From NCBI GenBank assembly GCA_900549235.1, contig URNT01000041.1:1-27054 (forward strand): a stretch of DNA of 27,054 bases. The letters are read 5' to 3'. This stretch comes from an uncultured Clostridium sp. GTDB lineage: Bacteria; Bacillota; Clostridia; Lachnospirales; Lachnospiraceae. Positions 8,096-15,109 of the stretch are shown here, in pieces. Below the pieces are notes generated by a model. It saw only the letters and a list, made by a program, of their open reading frames with translations, searched no databases and had not been told where the DNA came from. Positions within the stretch are counted from its first letter, which is position 1, and every line of letters starts with the position of its first letter. The position numbers and the translations under genes are program-made.

Positions 8096-8722
8096 ATGAA
8101 CACAACCAATTATCAGAAGGTTCTTGACAGAACCCTGGAGGAACTTCAGGGGGAGGGACGGGTTCCCAGGCTTCTCCTTCACAGCTGCTGCGCCCCCTGC
8201 AGCAGCTATGTGCTGGAGTATCTGTCCCGGTACTTTGACATAACCTTATTTTACTATAATCCAAATATATCCCCGGCTTCAGAATATGAGGAGCGGGTAA
8301 AAGAGCAGCAGCGCCTGATTGCCTCCATGGAGCTTTCGCGGCCCGTGCGGTTTCTGGAGGGGAGCTATGAGCCGGAGAGGTTTTATGAAGCGGTAAAGGG
8401 ACATGAGGCAGAGAAGGAAGGGGGAGAACGGTGCAGACTCTGCTTTGAGCTCCGTCTTTTAGAGGCGGCCAGGGCAGCAAGGGAAGGCGGTTTCGATTTT
8501 TTTACCACGACTTTATCCATCAGCCCTCTTAAAAATGCGGCCTGGCTCAATGAGATCGGCAGCCGGATCGGGGAGGAGCAGGGGGTCTGCTGGCTTTTTT
8601 CTGACTTTAAAAAGCGCAATGGCTACAGGCGCTCTGTGGAGCTTTCCGGGCAGTATGACCTTTACCGTCAGAACTACTGCGGCTGTATTTTTTCGAAAAG
8701 GGATTCTCTCCCCCAAATGTGA
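8096..8722 (+). CDS. queH: Epoxyqueuosine reductase QueH
   Basis: Reduces epoxyqueuosine to queuosine in tRNA, the non-QueG solution to this last step of queuosine synthesis. 208 aa. Cysteine motifs of the family are all visible: HSCCAPCSSY (Cys31, Cys32, Cys35), RCRLCFELR in the middle, and NYCGCIFSKRD near the C-terminus; these would bind the iron-sulfur cluster and a second metal. Also characteristic are FYYNPNISPASEYEERV and TTTLSISPLKN. ATG 8096 has GGAGG 6 nt upstream; the frame extends back to 8060 but into the rpoD terminator. No promoter of its own is obvious between that terminator and the gene. No other queuosine gene is in the window. Confidence 0.93.
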   Translation: MNTTNYQKVLDRTLEELQGEGRVPRLLLHSCCAPCSSYVLEYLSRYFDITLFYYNPNISPASEYEERVKEQQRLIASMELSRPVRFLEGSYEPERFYEAVKGHEAEKEGGERCRLCFELRLLEAARAAREGGFDFFTTTLSISPLKNAAWLNEIGSRIGEEQGVCWLFSDFKKRNGYRRSVELSGQYDLYRQNYCGCIFSKRDSLPQM

Positions 8723-8750
8723 AAAAAGTGTCATGAATTTCCCGATTAAC

Positions 8751-8779
8751 TTGACATAGACTGGCAGATGTAATAAAAT
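8751..8779 (+). promoter_or_regulatory. Sigma-A type promoter for ptsH
   Basis: TTGACA (8751-8756), 17 nt, TAAAAT (8774-8779). The leader (about 8786-8850) contains an imperfect hairpin, GGACATGC (8790-8797) with GCTTGTCC (8806-8813), of unknown meaning. Confidence 0.8.
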
Positions 8780-8850
8780 TATTTCCATAAGGACATGCTG
8801 TTTCGTGCTTGTCCCCAGAGTATAAAATAGTGAATAAGGAGAGTTGTATC

Positions 8851-9117
8851 ATGATTAGTAAAACATTAAAGGTTATTAATCCATCCGGCCTGCACTTAAG
8901 ACCGGCAGGTGTTTTGTCTCAGACAGCTATGAAGTTCAAGAGTGACATTACCATTGAGTGCGGCGGCAAGAAGATCGTTGCAAAGAGCGTTCTGAATGTG
9001 ATGGCAGCCGGCATCAAGTCCGGTACAGAGATCACACTGATCTGTGACGGTGAGGATGAAGCAGAAGCTATGCAGACTCTGACCGAGGCAATCGAGAGCG
9101 GATTAGGCGAGATGTAA
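8851..9117 (+). CDS. ptsH: Phosphocarrier protein HPr
   Basis: Small cytosolic phosphocarrier of the sugar phosphotransferase system, passing phosphate from enzyme I to sugar-specific EII proteins. 88 aa, typical. His15 lies in NPSGLHLRPAG, the active-site signature. Ser46 lies in KSVLNVMAAGIKSG, the site phosphorylated by HPr kinase in Gram-positives, so both PTS transport and CcpA-linked catabolite control are predicted. It is not Crh, which lacks His15. ATG 8851 follows AAGGAGAG. The gene appears monocistronic: it has its own promoter and terminator, and ptsI is not adjacent. Confidence 0.96.
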   Translation: MISKTLKVINPSGLHLRPAGVLSQTAMKFKSDITIECGGKKIVAKSVLNVMAAGIKSGTEITLICDGEDEAEAMQTLTEAIESGLGEM

Positions 9118-9132
9118 TTTTATACAAAGAGG

Positions 9133-9163
9133 AAGGGATGCGCTGCGGGGTGCATCCCTTTTT
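9133..9163 (+). terminator. Terminator of ptsH
   Basis: Perfect 9-bp stem AAGGGATGC (9133-9141) with GCATCCCTT (9152-9160), a 10-nt loop, and a T tract ending at 9163. The 3' end of the LacI-family remnant on the opposite strand begins 5 nt further on. Confidence 0.85.
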
Positions 9164-9167
9164 GCGT

Positions 9168-9380
9168 TCAGGTACTTTCGCGCTCCACAAGGGAGGCAGT
9201 GAAAACCAGGTGCTGTGGTGAGGGACGGTGATCCCTGGGCGATTCAATATCTTCGATGGTCATCCTGGCGGCTTTGACGCCTATTTCGTATGCAGGAAGC
9301 TCCAAGATACAGTCATAGCTGTATTCAAGGCTAGTGATTTTTAATATTTCCGTCAAAACGCTTAATCCTTTCTTACATCC
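9168..9380 (-). pseudogene. C-terminal remnant of a LacI/PurR-family regulator
   Basis: On the minus strand an open frame ends in QHLVFTASLVEREST and stop, the classic LacI-family C-terminus (…teLvvReST). Just before it, LSV, then LKITSLEYSYDCILELPAYEIG aligns with the family pattern ISViGfDd...LTTvrlPayeiG. Upstream of about 9380 the frame stays open but no longer resembles the family, and no DNA-binding or sugar-binding domain exists; that space is the promoter of the lipoprotein gene. Only about 60-70 codons of a gene normally near 330 codons remain. A TTG at 9356 could serve as a start, but a functional protein is unlikely. The upstream boundary is approximate. Confidence 0.65.
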
Positions 9381-9381
9381 A

Positions 9382-9420
9382 TTGAGCCCGGGAGTCGGAT
9401 GTGGTATGGTTAAAATACCA
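9382..9420 (+). promoter_or_regulatory. Possible promoter and dyad before the DUF4349-like lipoprotein gene
   Basis: TTGAGC (9382-9387), 17 nt, TATGGT (9405-9410), a weak match. TGGTAT (9402-9407) and ATACCA (9415-9420) form an inverted repeat over the -10 region that could bind a regulator. Both readings are tentative. Confidence 0.35.
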
Positions 9421-9440
9421 ACAGGAGAGGAGGAAGTATT

Positions 9441-10364
9441 ATGAAACGAAGCTATTTGTTTGGGGCAGTCCTTGGGGCTGCGCTGGTGCTGGCGGGCTGC
9501 GGAGGAGGCTCTGAAAGCGCAGGCTCTTATGTGGTGGCAGAAACCACTGCCGCGCAGCCTGAGGTGATGGAGAGTGTGGCATTGGACACTGCCGGAGTAA
9601 TTGAGGGGGAGACAGGAGAGCTGGCTCCTGCTGAGGAGGTCACCTCTCCTTCCTCTGCCAGGAAGCTGGTCCGCACTGTATCCCTGGATATGGAAGCTGA
9701 TGACTTTGATTCCTTTCTTGCAGAGGTGAATAACCTGATCCGGGATGTGGGAGGCTATATTGAGCAGTCGGATATATGGGGAGAGCCAAGGAGTGCTTCT
9801 ATGACAGCCAGGATTCCCAGCAGCCGGCTGGATTCCTTCCTGGGAGAGCTGGAGGGCCGGGGAAATATTACCAGACGGTCGGAGACCACCGAGGATGTGA
9901 CCCTTCAGTATACGGATCTGGAAAGCAGGAAAAAGACTCTGGAGGTAGAGCAGGACCGGATCTGGGCCCTTCTTGAAAAGGCAGACAGTCTGGATGCGGT
10001 GATCGCCCTGGAGCAGCGCCTTTCTGAGATCCGCTACAGCCTGGAGTCCATGGAATCCCAGTTAAGGCTCTACGACAACCAGGTTGAATACAGTACGGTC
10101 AATCTGAACCTGTCTGAGGTAAAAGACTTTACTCTGTCAGACTCCGCCGGTCCTTCCGAGCGGATGAAGGATGGCTTTAAGGGGAATCTGCAGGCAGTGA
10201 AAAATGGGATCACTGATTTCTTTGTTGGTCTCATTGCCACACTGCCGCTGTGGATCCTTCCGGCTGTAATCATCGGCCTTTCTCTGTGGTTTGTGATGCG
10301 GCGCAGGAAGGGAAGGTTTATGGAAATCGAGGAGAAGGAGGACGCTGAGGAGAAGAATAAGTAG
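9441..10364 (+). CDS. DUF4349-type lipoprotein
   Basis: 307-aa predicted lipoprotein. The signal sequence ends in a lipobox LAGC with Cys20 as lipidation site. A low-complexity acidic linker (about 24-70) leads to a conserved-looking domain (75-245) with RTVSLDMEADDFDSFLAEV, GGYIEQSD, SASMTARIPSSRLDSFL, DVTLQYTDLESR, a coiled-coil stretch (about 160-205) and EYSTVNLNLSEV; this pattern is what I know as DUF4349. A C-terminal membrane helix (around 262-283, WILPAVIIGLSLWFVM) is followed by a basic RRRKGR and an acidic cytosolic tail. It is thus anchored at both ends with the domain outside. No function is established. GGAGAGGAGG precedes the ATG. It has its own terminator, so it is separate from the antiporter. 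Confidence 0.8.
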   Translation: MKRSYLFGAVLGAALVLAGCGGGSESAGSYVVAETTAAQPEVMESVALDTAGVIEGETGELAPAEEVTSPSSARKLVRTVSLDMEADDFDSFLAEVNNLIRDVGGYIEQSDIWGEPRSASMTARIPSSRLDSFLGELEGRGNITRRSETTEDVTLQYTDLESRKKTLEVEQDRIWALLEKADSLDAVIALEQRLSEIRYSLESMESQLRLYDNQVEYSTVNLNLSEVKDFTLSDSAGPSERMKDGFKGNLQAVKNGITDFFVGLIATLPLWILPAVIIGLSLWFVMRRRKGRFMEIEEKEDAEEKNK

Positions 10365-10373
10365 GAGAGTCCC

Positions 10374-10416
10374 AGGCGCTCCAGGCCGGATGAATAAAGG
10401 CCTGGGGCGCCTTTAT
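10374..10416 (+). terminator. Terminator of the lipoprotein gene
   Basis: 14-bp stem (10374-10387 with 10399-10412, one G-T wobble) with an 11-nt loop and a short TTTATGTT tail. Very stable arms containing CCAGGCC/GGCCTGG. Confidence 0.8.
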
Positions 10417-10445
10417 GTTCTGGTTCAAAAACATAAATGAAAGTA

Positions 10446-10474
10446 TTTACAAACTCTTGGGATTGTAGTATCAT
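10446..10474 (+). promoter_or_regulatory. Promoter of the antiporter gene
   Basis: TTTACA (10446-10451), 17 nt, TATCAT (10469-10474), just after the preceding terminator and about 48 nt upstream of the antiporter start. Confidence 0.6.
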
Positions 10475-10521
10475 TTCACCATAAAAATCCACGTTTGATA
10501 AAGAAAGGACATACTCTGCCT

Positions 10522-12120
10522 ATGAATCAGCTTCTCCTTCTTGTTGGTACTGTTCTCCTGATCTGTATTCTCACCAGCCGGCTTACTGAAAAGCTGGGAG
10601 TCCCCTCTCTTCTGGCCTTTATCGCCCTTGGCATGTGCTTTGGGGTGGATGGTATCTTTAAGATACCCTTTGACGATTACGGTGTTTCTGAAACCATCTG
10701 TTCTGTCAGCCTGATCTTCATTATGTTTTACGGCGGCTTTGGCACCAATATAAAGGAAGCCAGGCCTGTGATCACACGATCCATCCTTTTGTCTACCCTG
10801 GGGGTTGTCCTTACAGCGGGACTGACCGGCCTTTTTGTCTATGGAGTCCTGAAGCTTCCTATTCTGGAAAGCCTTCTGATCGGCTCTGTGATCGCTTCTA
10901 CGGATGCGGCTTCTGTGTTCAACATCCTGCGTTCCAAAAATCTGAACCTGAAAGACGGCACCGCCTCCCTTCTGGAAATGGAATCCGGCTCCAATGACCC
11001 TATTTCCTATATGATGACAGTGGTTCTTACGGCTATGCTTACAGGGCAGGAGATTTCGGTTCCTGTTATGCTGTTTCAGCAGCTTTTCTTCGGACTGGCC
11101 TGGGGCCTGGTGATGGGAAAAGGGGTGGTGTGGATCCTGAACCGTATCCAGGTAGATATTACCCAGGGAAAGACCATTGTCGTTTTTGCGGCAGCCATTC
11201 TGGCTTACACCCTTCCGGCCATGATGGGAGGCAATGGCTATCTGAGCGTATACCTCTGCGGCATCCTGATGGGAAATTCCTACATACCTGAAAAACGGGA
11301 TCTGGTAAAGTTTTTTGACGTATTGACAGGCGTGGCCCAGATGATGATCTTTTTCCTGCTGGGACTGCTTGTGACGCCTTCCCAGCTGCCGGCTGTGCTG
11401 CTTCCTTCTGTCCTCATTATGGTGTTTATGACCTTTATCGGCCGTCCGGCGGCTGTGGCGGCAATTTTGGGATTTTTTAAGGCATCGCCGGGCCAGATCG
11501 GGATCGTGTCCTGGTCTGGGCTCAGGGGTGTTGCCTCCATTGTATTTGCTATTTACGCCGTTCTCAATCAGGTGCCTATGAAATATAACCTGTTTAACCT
11601 GGTGTTCTGTATTGTCCTTTTATCTATCTCTACACAGGGAACCCTTCTTCCCTGGGCCTCCCGCAGGTTTGGGATGATCGATGAGAATACGGATGTCCGC
11701 AGAACCTTCAATGACTATCAGGACGAGAGCGACATCAGCTTTGTCAAGCTGAGGATCAGCAGGGAGCATCCCTTTGCGTTTTCCTGCTTAAAGGACATCA
11801 CCCTGCCGCCTGGGCTTTTAGTGGTATTGATCCTCCGTGATCACAAGACCATCGTTCCAAACGGCATGACGGAGCTTTTGCCGGATGATATTCTGGTAGC
11901 TGCCGCCCAGGAATTTGAGGACCGGAAGAATCTGACCCTGACTGAGGTAACAGCCGACAAAAACCACAAATGGACCGGCCGCTCCCTGACCGAGGTTACA
12001 GTGCCTAAGGGAACCCTTATTGTTATGATCGAACGAAATGGGGATACCATCATTCCGGGAGGCGATACGGTGATCCGGGAGGGTGATGTGATGGTGGTGG
12101 CAAAGATTGGGGATATGTGA
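10522..12120 (+). CDS. CPA1-type potassium/proton antiporter with C-terminal TrkA-C domains
   Basis: 532-aa membrane protein resembling CvrA/NhaP2-type K+/H+ or Na+/H+ antiporters. About 12 membrane helices span residues 1-385. GSVIASTDAASVFNIL and the later EMESGSNDPISYMM carry the acidic and ND residues expected at the ion site; SGLRGVASIVFAIYA is also characteristic. The cytosolic C-terminus holds two TrkA-C-like (RCK_C) modules (about 400-465 and 480-532), ending in DTVIREGDVMVVAK, which in this family sense ligands such as nucleotides. ATG 10522 has AAAGGA 12 nt upstream, a long spacing; a TTG at 10495 also opens the frame but has no ribosome site. Likely role is pH or osmotic homeostasis; the ion is not decidable here. 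Confidence 0.88.
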   Translation: MNQLLLLVGTVLLICILTSRLTEKLGVPSLLAFIALGMCFGVDGIFKIPFDDYGVSETICSVSLIFIMFYGGFGTNIKEARPVITRSILLSTLGVVLTAGLTGLFVYGVLKLPILESLLIGSVIASTDAASVFNILRSKNLNLKDGTASLLEMESGSNDPISYMMTVVLTAMLTGQEISVPVMLFQQLFFGLAWGLVMGKGVVWILNRIQVDITQGKTIVVFAAAILAYTLPAMMGGNGYLSVYLCGILMGNSYIPEKRDLVKFFDVLTGVAQMMIFFLLGLLVTPSQLPAVLLPSVLIMVFMTFIGRPAAVAAILGFFKASPGQIGIVSWSGLRGVASIVFAIYAVLNQVPMKYNLFNLVFCIVLLSISTQGTLLPWASRRFGMIDENTDVRRTFNDYQDESDISFVKLRISREHPFAFSCLKDITLPPGLLVVLILRDHKTIVPNGMTELLPDDILVAAAQEFEDRKNLTLTEVTADKNHKWTGRSLTEVTVPKGTLIVMIERNGDTIIPGGDTVIREGDVMVVAKIGDM

Positions 12121-12143
12121 TTTCCGGAATGCTTTGCTGCCGG

Positions 12144-12190
12144 AGGGCTGGATGCGCCTGCTAAAAAGCGCGTCCGGCCTTGGGATATAA
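12144..12190 (+). terminator. Probable terminator of the antiporter gene
   Basis: Stem GGCTGGATGCGC (12146-12157) with GCGCGTCCGGCC (12168-12179), two G-T wobbles and an A-rich loop, extendable by one wobble and one A-T pair. The downstream T tract is weak, so efficiency is uncertain. Confidence 0.5.
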
Positions 12191-12234
12191 AGGAATATAA
12201 ATGATATTCCCAATCCGGGAATCTTTCACACCTG

Positions 12235-12263
12235 TTTACAGCATATTTTCGGTATGTTAAAAT
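12235..12263 (+). promoter_or_regulatory. Orphan promoter-like sequence
   Basis: TTTACA (12235-12240), 17 nt, TAAAAT (12258-12263). It would transcribe 12270 onward, where there is no intact recognised gene. It also overlaps the start of the small ORF at 12254, so both cannot be used as drawn. Confidence 0.45.
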
Positions 12264-12458
12264 ATAACAGAGAGAAAGAAACGCTGTACCTGTACATAAA
12301 AGGGCATAAGGACGAGATCAGCTGCATGGACGAAGCTGAGATAACGGCAGCCTTTGTCCTTCTGGGGGGAGCAGAAGCGTCTGGTACAGGTCTTTAAACT
12401 GACAGAGGAGGCGGCTGGGAAATCCGTATCACTGTACTGGCAGCAGGGCCCTGCCTGA
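12254..12458 (+). pseudogene. Small unrecognised ORF, apparently frameshifted at a G6 run
   Basis: ATG 12254 opens 47 codons (MLKYNREKETLYLYIKGHKD...) ending at TAA 12395-12397. If one G is removed from the run 12364-12369, the frame instead continues as ...FVLLGEQKRLVQVFKLTEEA... to TGA 12456-12458, giving a 67-aa charged protein with codon use like its neighbours. I do not recognise the product and see no ribosome site at the ATG. The stretch 12121-12517 holds nothing else but terminators and the promoter-like sequence. Complementary segments (ACCTGTAC 12288-12295 with GTACAGGT 12384-12391; AAGGAC 12308-12313 with GTCCTT 12356-12361) also leave room for a structured RNA. Confidence 0.35.
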
Positions 12459-12461
12459 GAA

Positions 12462-12509
12462 AATACCCCCTCCGCGCTTCCCTTTAACAGAAAACACAGA
12501 GGGGGTATT
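12462..12509 (-). terminator. Terminator of the glgC-glgD operon
   Basis: Perfect 11-bp stem, 12462-12472 with 12499-12509 (AATACCCCCTC/GAGGGGGTATT), 26-nt loop. Read on the minus strand it is followed by TTTTCTC, 9 nt after the glgD stop. Confidence 0.7.
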
Positions 12510-12517
12510 AGTATACT

Positions 12518-13660
12518 TTATACAGTCTGCCCCTTTGCAACGTATACCGGGAAGGTATCGGTACCTTTAAGCACCTTGCCCTGGGTTACGGTTACGTTCT
12601 TATCGGTGATGATGTATTCCATATCAGCATCGGCTTCAACAACGGTGCCCTGCATCAGGACACTGTTTCTTACCTTTGCGCCCTTGGCGATCTTCACGCC
12701 GCGGAACAGGATGCTGTTTTCTACTTCGCCCTCAATGACGCAGCCGTCGGCAGCCATGATGTTGCTTGCCTTCGCGCCTGCGATGTACCGGGTTGGGTTG
12801 TCATCGCGGATCTTGGTATAAACAGGATTGCCGGAGAACAGGGCATCTACGTTGGCATCGTCCAGCATCTTCATGTTTTCATCAAAATAGCTCTTCATAT
12901 CGCCGATATTGGCAACATAGCCGTCAAACTTGAAGGCCTGGACATTCAGCTTGTCAAGGCGGGGAGCCAGGATGTCCCGCTCAAAGTATACATAGCCGCG
13001 GGCATAGGCGGAGCTGATCTGCTCGATCAGGAACTCACGCTCCATAATGTAGATATTCATAGAGAAGTTCTGAACGCCCTCCTCCTTGGCATTGATCCAC
13101 ATCTTGGTCACACGGCCGTCCTCGATATCCAGGGTATAGTACATATCTCTGGACTCGATGGGAGCAGCCAGGGCGCAGGCTGGAAGAGGCTCTGCCTTAT
13201 AGGCAACCGTTACATCGGCGCCGCTTTCCATATGAGCCTGGATCAGGGCCTTGAAATCAAAATTAACGGCAATATTGGTATCGGCCAGTACAACATAGCG
13301 CTCCTTCTGGTGCCTCAGGAAATCCAGGATATTTGACAGTGCCTCAACCCGTCCGTTATAAAGCTTAACATCCTTCTCTGCAAAGGGAGGAAGGATGTTA
13401 AGGCCGCCGTTTTTGCGGACCAGATCCCACTCACGTCCGGAGCCCAGATGATCCATAAGAGAATGGTAATTCTGACGGACGATGATGGAAATATTGCTGA
13501 TACCGCAGTTTACCATACTGGATAAGATAAAGTCTACCATGCGGTAACGGCTGGCAAAAGGAATGGAAGCCATCAGGCGCTCGCTGACCAGATCTGGTAC
13601 CAGTGTGTCATAACTGTTTGGGAAAATGATGCCCAGTGCATCTGCGTTGGAGTTTACCAT
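12518..13660 (-). CDS. glgD: Glucose-1-phosphate adenylyltransferase subunit GlgD
   Basis: Second, probably non-catalytic or regulatory subunit of ADP-glucose pyrophosphorylase, which supplies ADP-glucose for glycogen. 380 aa. Where GlgC has the nucleotide loop GGQGSRL, this protein reads GIIFPNSYDTLVPDLVSERL, so the pyrophosphorylase signature is degenerate, and the SGD of GlgC is replaced by LADTN. The fold is still clear from IPFASRYRMVDFILSSMVNCGI and the C-terminal left-handed beta-helix (RGVKIAKGAKVRNSVLMQGTVV). It overlaps glgC by 7 nt (ATGGTAA), so translation is probably coupled, as expected for a GlgC-GlgD heteromer. A strong terminator follows. Confidence 0.93.
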   Translation of the reverse strand: MVNSNADALGIIFPNSYDTLVPDLVSERLMASIPFASRYRMVDFILSSMVNCGISNISIIVRQNYHSLMDHLGSGREWDLVRKNGGLNILPPFAEKDVKLYNGRVEALSNILDFLRHQKERYVVLADTNIAVNFDFKALIQAHMESGADVTVAYKAEPLPACALAAPIESRDMYYTLDIEDGRVTKMWINAKEEGVQNFSMNIYIMEREFLIEQISSAYARGYVYFERDILAPRLDKLNVQAFKFDGYVANIGDMKSYFDENMKMLDDANVDALFSGNPVYTKIRDDNPTRYIAGAKASNIMAADGCVIEGEVENSILFRGVKIAKGAKVRNSVLMQGTVVEADADMEYIITDKNVTVTQGKVLKGTDTFPVYVAKGQTV

Positions 13661-14862
13661 TGCTCTTCACCATCCTTTACATTATCATTGACCATGGCAT
13701 TGGGGCCTACCTTGGCGCCGTCTCCGATGCAGATACCGGATCCGATGGTGGCTACGCCCTTTTTATCGCCAGAAGGCATGGCGCCTACTACCGCGTTTTC
13801 GCCGATCACTACATTTTCGGCAACGATACAGTGCTCAACAACAGCGCCGGCCTTTATGATGGTGCCGCCCATAACCACAGCGTCTTCTACTCTTGCCCCG
13901 GCCTCGACCTGGACGCCTGAGAACAGGACGGAGTGCTTTACATTGCCCCTGACACGGCAGCCGTCTGTAATCATGGAGTTTTCAATTACAGCCTCAGGGC
14001 TGATCTTATGGCCGGTCATACCACTGTTGCGGCTGTAGATCTTCCAGTTTTCATCAAACAGGTTGATGCCGCTGTGCTCCGGATCCAGAACCTCCATATT
14101 AGCTTCCCACAGAGAGGAGATGGTTCCTACGTCCTTCCAATAGCCGTCAAAGTGATAGGCGTACATATTGCGTCCGTCGCGGAGGAGATTGGGGATGATG
14201 TTGTTGCCAAAGTCATTTTCAGAATCAGGATCCTCCTCGTCCTCAATCAGGTATTTTCTTAAAATATCCCAGTTGAAAATATAGATGCCCATAGAAGCTA
14301 AGTTGGACTTGGGATTCTTAGGCTTCTCCTGGAATTCGGTAATCTTGTCATTCTCGTCGGCAACCATCAGGCCGAAGCGGGATGCCTCCTCCCACGGAAC
14401 TTCCATAACGGCAACGCTGAATTCAGCGCCCTTTTCCTTATGGAAGCGGAGAAAATCGCTGTAGTCCTGCTTGCAGATCTGGTCGCCGGACAGAATGATT
14501 ACATACTGCGGATTGTACCTCTCGATGAAAGAAATGTTCTGATAGATGGCGTTGGCTGTTCCCTTATACCAGTCAGAGCCTGATGCCTTCTGATAAGGCG
14601 GAAGTACATGAACGCCGCCGTGGAGACGGTCTAAGTCCCAGGGCTGTCCGTTGCCGATGTACTCGTTCAGTACCAGAGGCTGGTACTGGGTAAGGATACC
14701 TACAGTATCAATACCGGAATTGATGCAGTTTGATAACGGGAAATCGATGATACGGTATTTTCCGCCAAAAGGAACTGCAGGTTTTGCCAGCTTCTGGGTC
14801 AGTGCGTATAAGCGGGAGCCCTGTCCGCCGGCAAGAAGCATTGCAATCATTTCTTTTGCCAT
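13654..14862 (-). CDS. glgC: Glucose-1-phosphate adenylyltransferase GlgC
   Basis: Makes ADP-glucose from ATP and glucose-1-phosphate, the committed step of bacterial glycogen synthesis. 402 aa. Visible are the nucleotide-binding loop LLAGGQGSRLYALT, AKPAVPFGGKYRIIDFPLSNC, YVIILSGDQI (metal and substrate site), FQEKPKNPKS, and a C-terminal hexapeptide-repeat beta-helix (from about 290). The frame is open far upstream to 15153, but that part is AT-rich and not protein-like; ATG 14862 with GGGGGA 7 nt before it gives the family start MAKEMIAMLLAGG. No glgA, glgB or glgP lies in the window. Confidence 0.95.
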   Translation of the reverse strand: MAKEMIAMLLAGGQGSRLYALTQKLAKPAVPFGGKYRIIDFPLSNCINSGIDTVGILTQYQPLVLNEYIGNGQPWDLDRLHGGVHVLPPYQKASGSDWYKGTANAIYQNISFIERYNPQYVIILSGDQICKQDYSDFLRFHKEKGAEFSVAVMEVPWEEASRFGLMVADENDKITEFQEKPKNPKSNLASMGIYIFNWDILRKYLIEDEEDPDSENDFGNNIIPNLLRDGRNMYAYHFDGYWKDVGTISSLWEANMEVLDPEHSGINLFDENWKIYSRNSGMTGHKISPEAVIENSMITDGCRVRGNVKHSVLFSGVQVEAGARVEDAVVMGGTIIKAGAVVEHCIVAENVVIGENAVVGAMPSGDKKGVATIGSGICIGDGAKVGPNAMVNDNVKDGEEQW

Positions 14863-14895
14863 TTTAAATCCCCCTGTATTCTTGCTAATAGTCAG

Positions 14896-14904
14896 ATTGT
14901 ACCA
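14896..14904 (-). promoter_or_regulatory. Possible extended -10 promoter of glgC
   Basis: Minus strand TGGTACAAT, an extended -10 element (TGn plus TACAAT), with no good -35 box. Transcription would begin about 27 nt before the glgC ATG. The divergent intergenic stretch 14863-15109 is conspicuously AT-rich. Confidence 0.45.
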
Positions 14905-15013
14905 TATAATCACAAAATAAGACAGATATTTTATGCATAAGATTTGATTTTTTTTTCGTACATTTTTACTCGTATGTAAATATGCTGTAAAAATATTGAA
15001 AAAAATGTATACA

Positions 15014-15041
15014 TCATACAAAAAGCAGTTAATTTGTATGA
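15014..15041. promoter_or_regulatory. Candidate operator: inverted repeat at the sigma-2 operon promoter
   Basis: Perfect 9-bp arms TCATACAAA (15014-15022) and TTTGTATGA (15033-15041) separated by 10 nt. The right arm ends one base before the -35 hexamer at 15043. A palindrome ATGTATACAT (15005-15014) directly abuts it. The position suggests an activator or repressor site; the protein is unknown. Confidence 0.4.
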
Positions 15042-15042
15042 A

Positions 15043-15071
15043 TTGACGTTTCACAGAAGAAACGGTATAAT
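15043..15071 (+). promoter_or_regulatory. Promoter of the DUF5721-like/sigma-2 operon
   Basis: TTGACG (15043-15048), 17 nt, TATAAT (15066-15071). Near-perfect sigma-A promoter about 38 nt before the DUF5721-like start, so the second sigma factor is probably transcribed by the primary one. Confidence 0.8.
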
Positions 15072-15109
15072 GAAGAAAGGATTGGGAAGAAAATGACAGG
15101 AGATAACAG

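Noticed and set aside
8720..8732. The 13-mer TGAAAAAAGTGTC occurs upstream of both the rpoD promoter (6765-6777) and the ptsH promoter (8720-8732)
   Set aside because: A few identical 13-mer pairs are expected by chance in 27 kb, it is A-rich, and its distance to the -35 box differs (8 versus 18 nt).
13654..13660. glgD as a decayed pseudogene because it lacks the GGxGxRL loop
   Set aside because: Loss of this loop is the normal state of Firmicute GlgD subunits; the frame is intact and coupled to glgC.
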